Assembly: GCF_003148665.1 (NCBI RefSeq)
Contig: NZ_QGGQ01000011.1
Location: forward strand, 1 to 64,000
DNA: 64,000 nucleotides
DNA from: Maribacter polysiphoniae
Lineage (GTDB): Bacteria; Bacteroidota; Bacteroidia; Flavobacteriales; Flavobacteriaceae
Direction of reading: 5' to 3'
Position 1 is the first letter of the stretch. The number at the start of each line of letters is the position of its first letter. Under the pieces are notes generated by a model. The model worked only from the letters and a program-made list of their open reading frames with translations, did not search any database and had not been told where the DNA came from. This document shows positions 63,959-64,000 of this stretch, one piece after another. Position numbers and translations under genes: made by a program.

Positions 63959-64000
63959 TTAAGATTTAATGATGTCTTCCGTCAATTCCTTAAAAGTAGG
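63959..64000 (-). CDS. 3' end of a gene upstream of rfbD (partial; possibly rfbC)
   Basis: The last 13 codons (PTFKELTEDIIKS) of a minus-strand gene end 10 bp before the rfbD start. Order in dTDP-rhamnose clusters makes the 3,5-epimerase a likely guess, but the piece is too short to confirm. Confidence 0.4.
   Translation of the reverse strand, partial: PTFKELTEDIIKS

Overview
The window is a stretch of chromosome from a member of the Bacteroidota, most likely a marine Flavobacteriaceae. The evidence is CTnDOT-style transfer genes (traJ/K/M/N), an integrase of the Bacteroidetes type, promoter-like boxes resembling TAnnTTTG, many SusD-less lipoproteins with short lipoboxes, and protein signatures typical of marine flavobacteria. 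No rRNA and no CRISPR array were seen; one intact tRNA is present.

Region 1 (1-5640) is the end of an integrative conjugative element. An IS256-type transposase 3' end abuts a truncated traJ. traK, traM and traN follow, then a tyrosine recombinase pointing the other way, next to a tRNA-Pro(GGG) that is the probable attachment site. Beside the tRNA lies a 323-bp tandem duplication in which a small GIY-YIG endonuclease gene alternates with broken tRNA-Pro 5' parts; the second GIY-YIG copy is killed by a CGA to TGA change.

Region 2 (5700-17290) is carbohydrate metabolism. It holds an esterase, a VanX-like dipeptidase, a secreted GH130, a GMC oxidoreductase with its Tat-type small subunit, and a four-gene mannan operon: GH26 mannanase, GPH/MFS transporter, 2-epimerase of the cellobiose/mannobiose type, and GH130 phosphorylase. 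A convergent AraC regulator follows. This is the route mannan to mannobiose to mannosyl-glucose to mannose-1-phosphate plus glucose.

Region 3 (17840-50940) is the most interesting part: a sulfide/persulfide oxidation and nitrosative/respiratory stress island. It contains an RND efflux operon ending in a PII-like protein and a DUF2892 protein, sulfide:quinone oxidoreductase, cytochrome bd oxidase (cydAB), a Ric di-iron repair protein with a DUF438/hemerythrin/PAS partner, a copper-type TonB receptor, FadL, and sulfite dehydrogenase with its cytochrome c. It also contains an alpha carbonic anhydrase, a cytochrome c/DUF3365 protein, an HMA protein, a rhodanese, a persulfide dioxygenase-rhodanese fusion and a Crp/Fnr regulator. 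Seven copies of an exact GTAAC-N4-GTTAC palindrome and three weaker ones sit in its promoters, usually about 28-34 bp from a -7-like box. This suggests that one regulator, plausibly the local Crp/Fnr protein, controls the whole pathway H2S to persulfide to sulfite to sulfate together with its protective functions. A 226-residue unknown membrane protein and a possible small RNA carry the same site.

Region 4 (51100-62700) is a second carbohydrate locus: GH3, type-B carboxylesterase, a TIM-barrel isomerase, an NrtR-type regulator and a divergent GH2 with an inserted LamG-like domain. Region 5 (62700-64000) has a DMT exporter and the start of a dTDP-rhamnose cluster (rfbD and the tail of its upstream neighbour).
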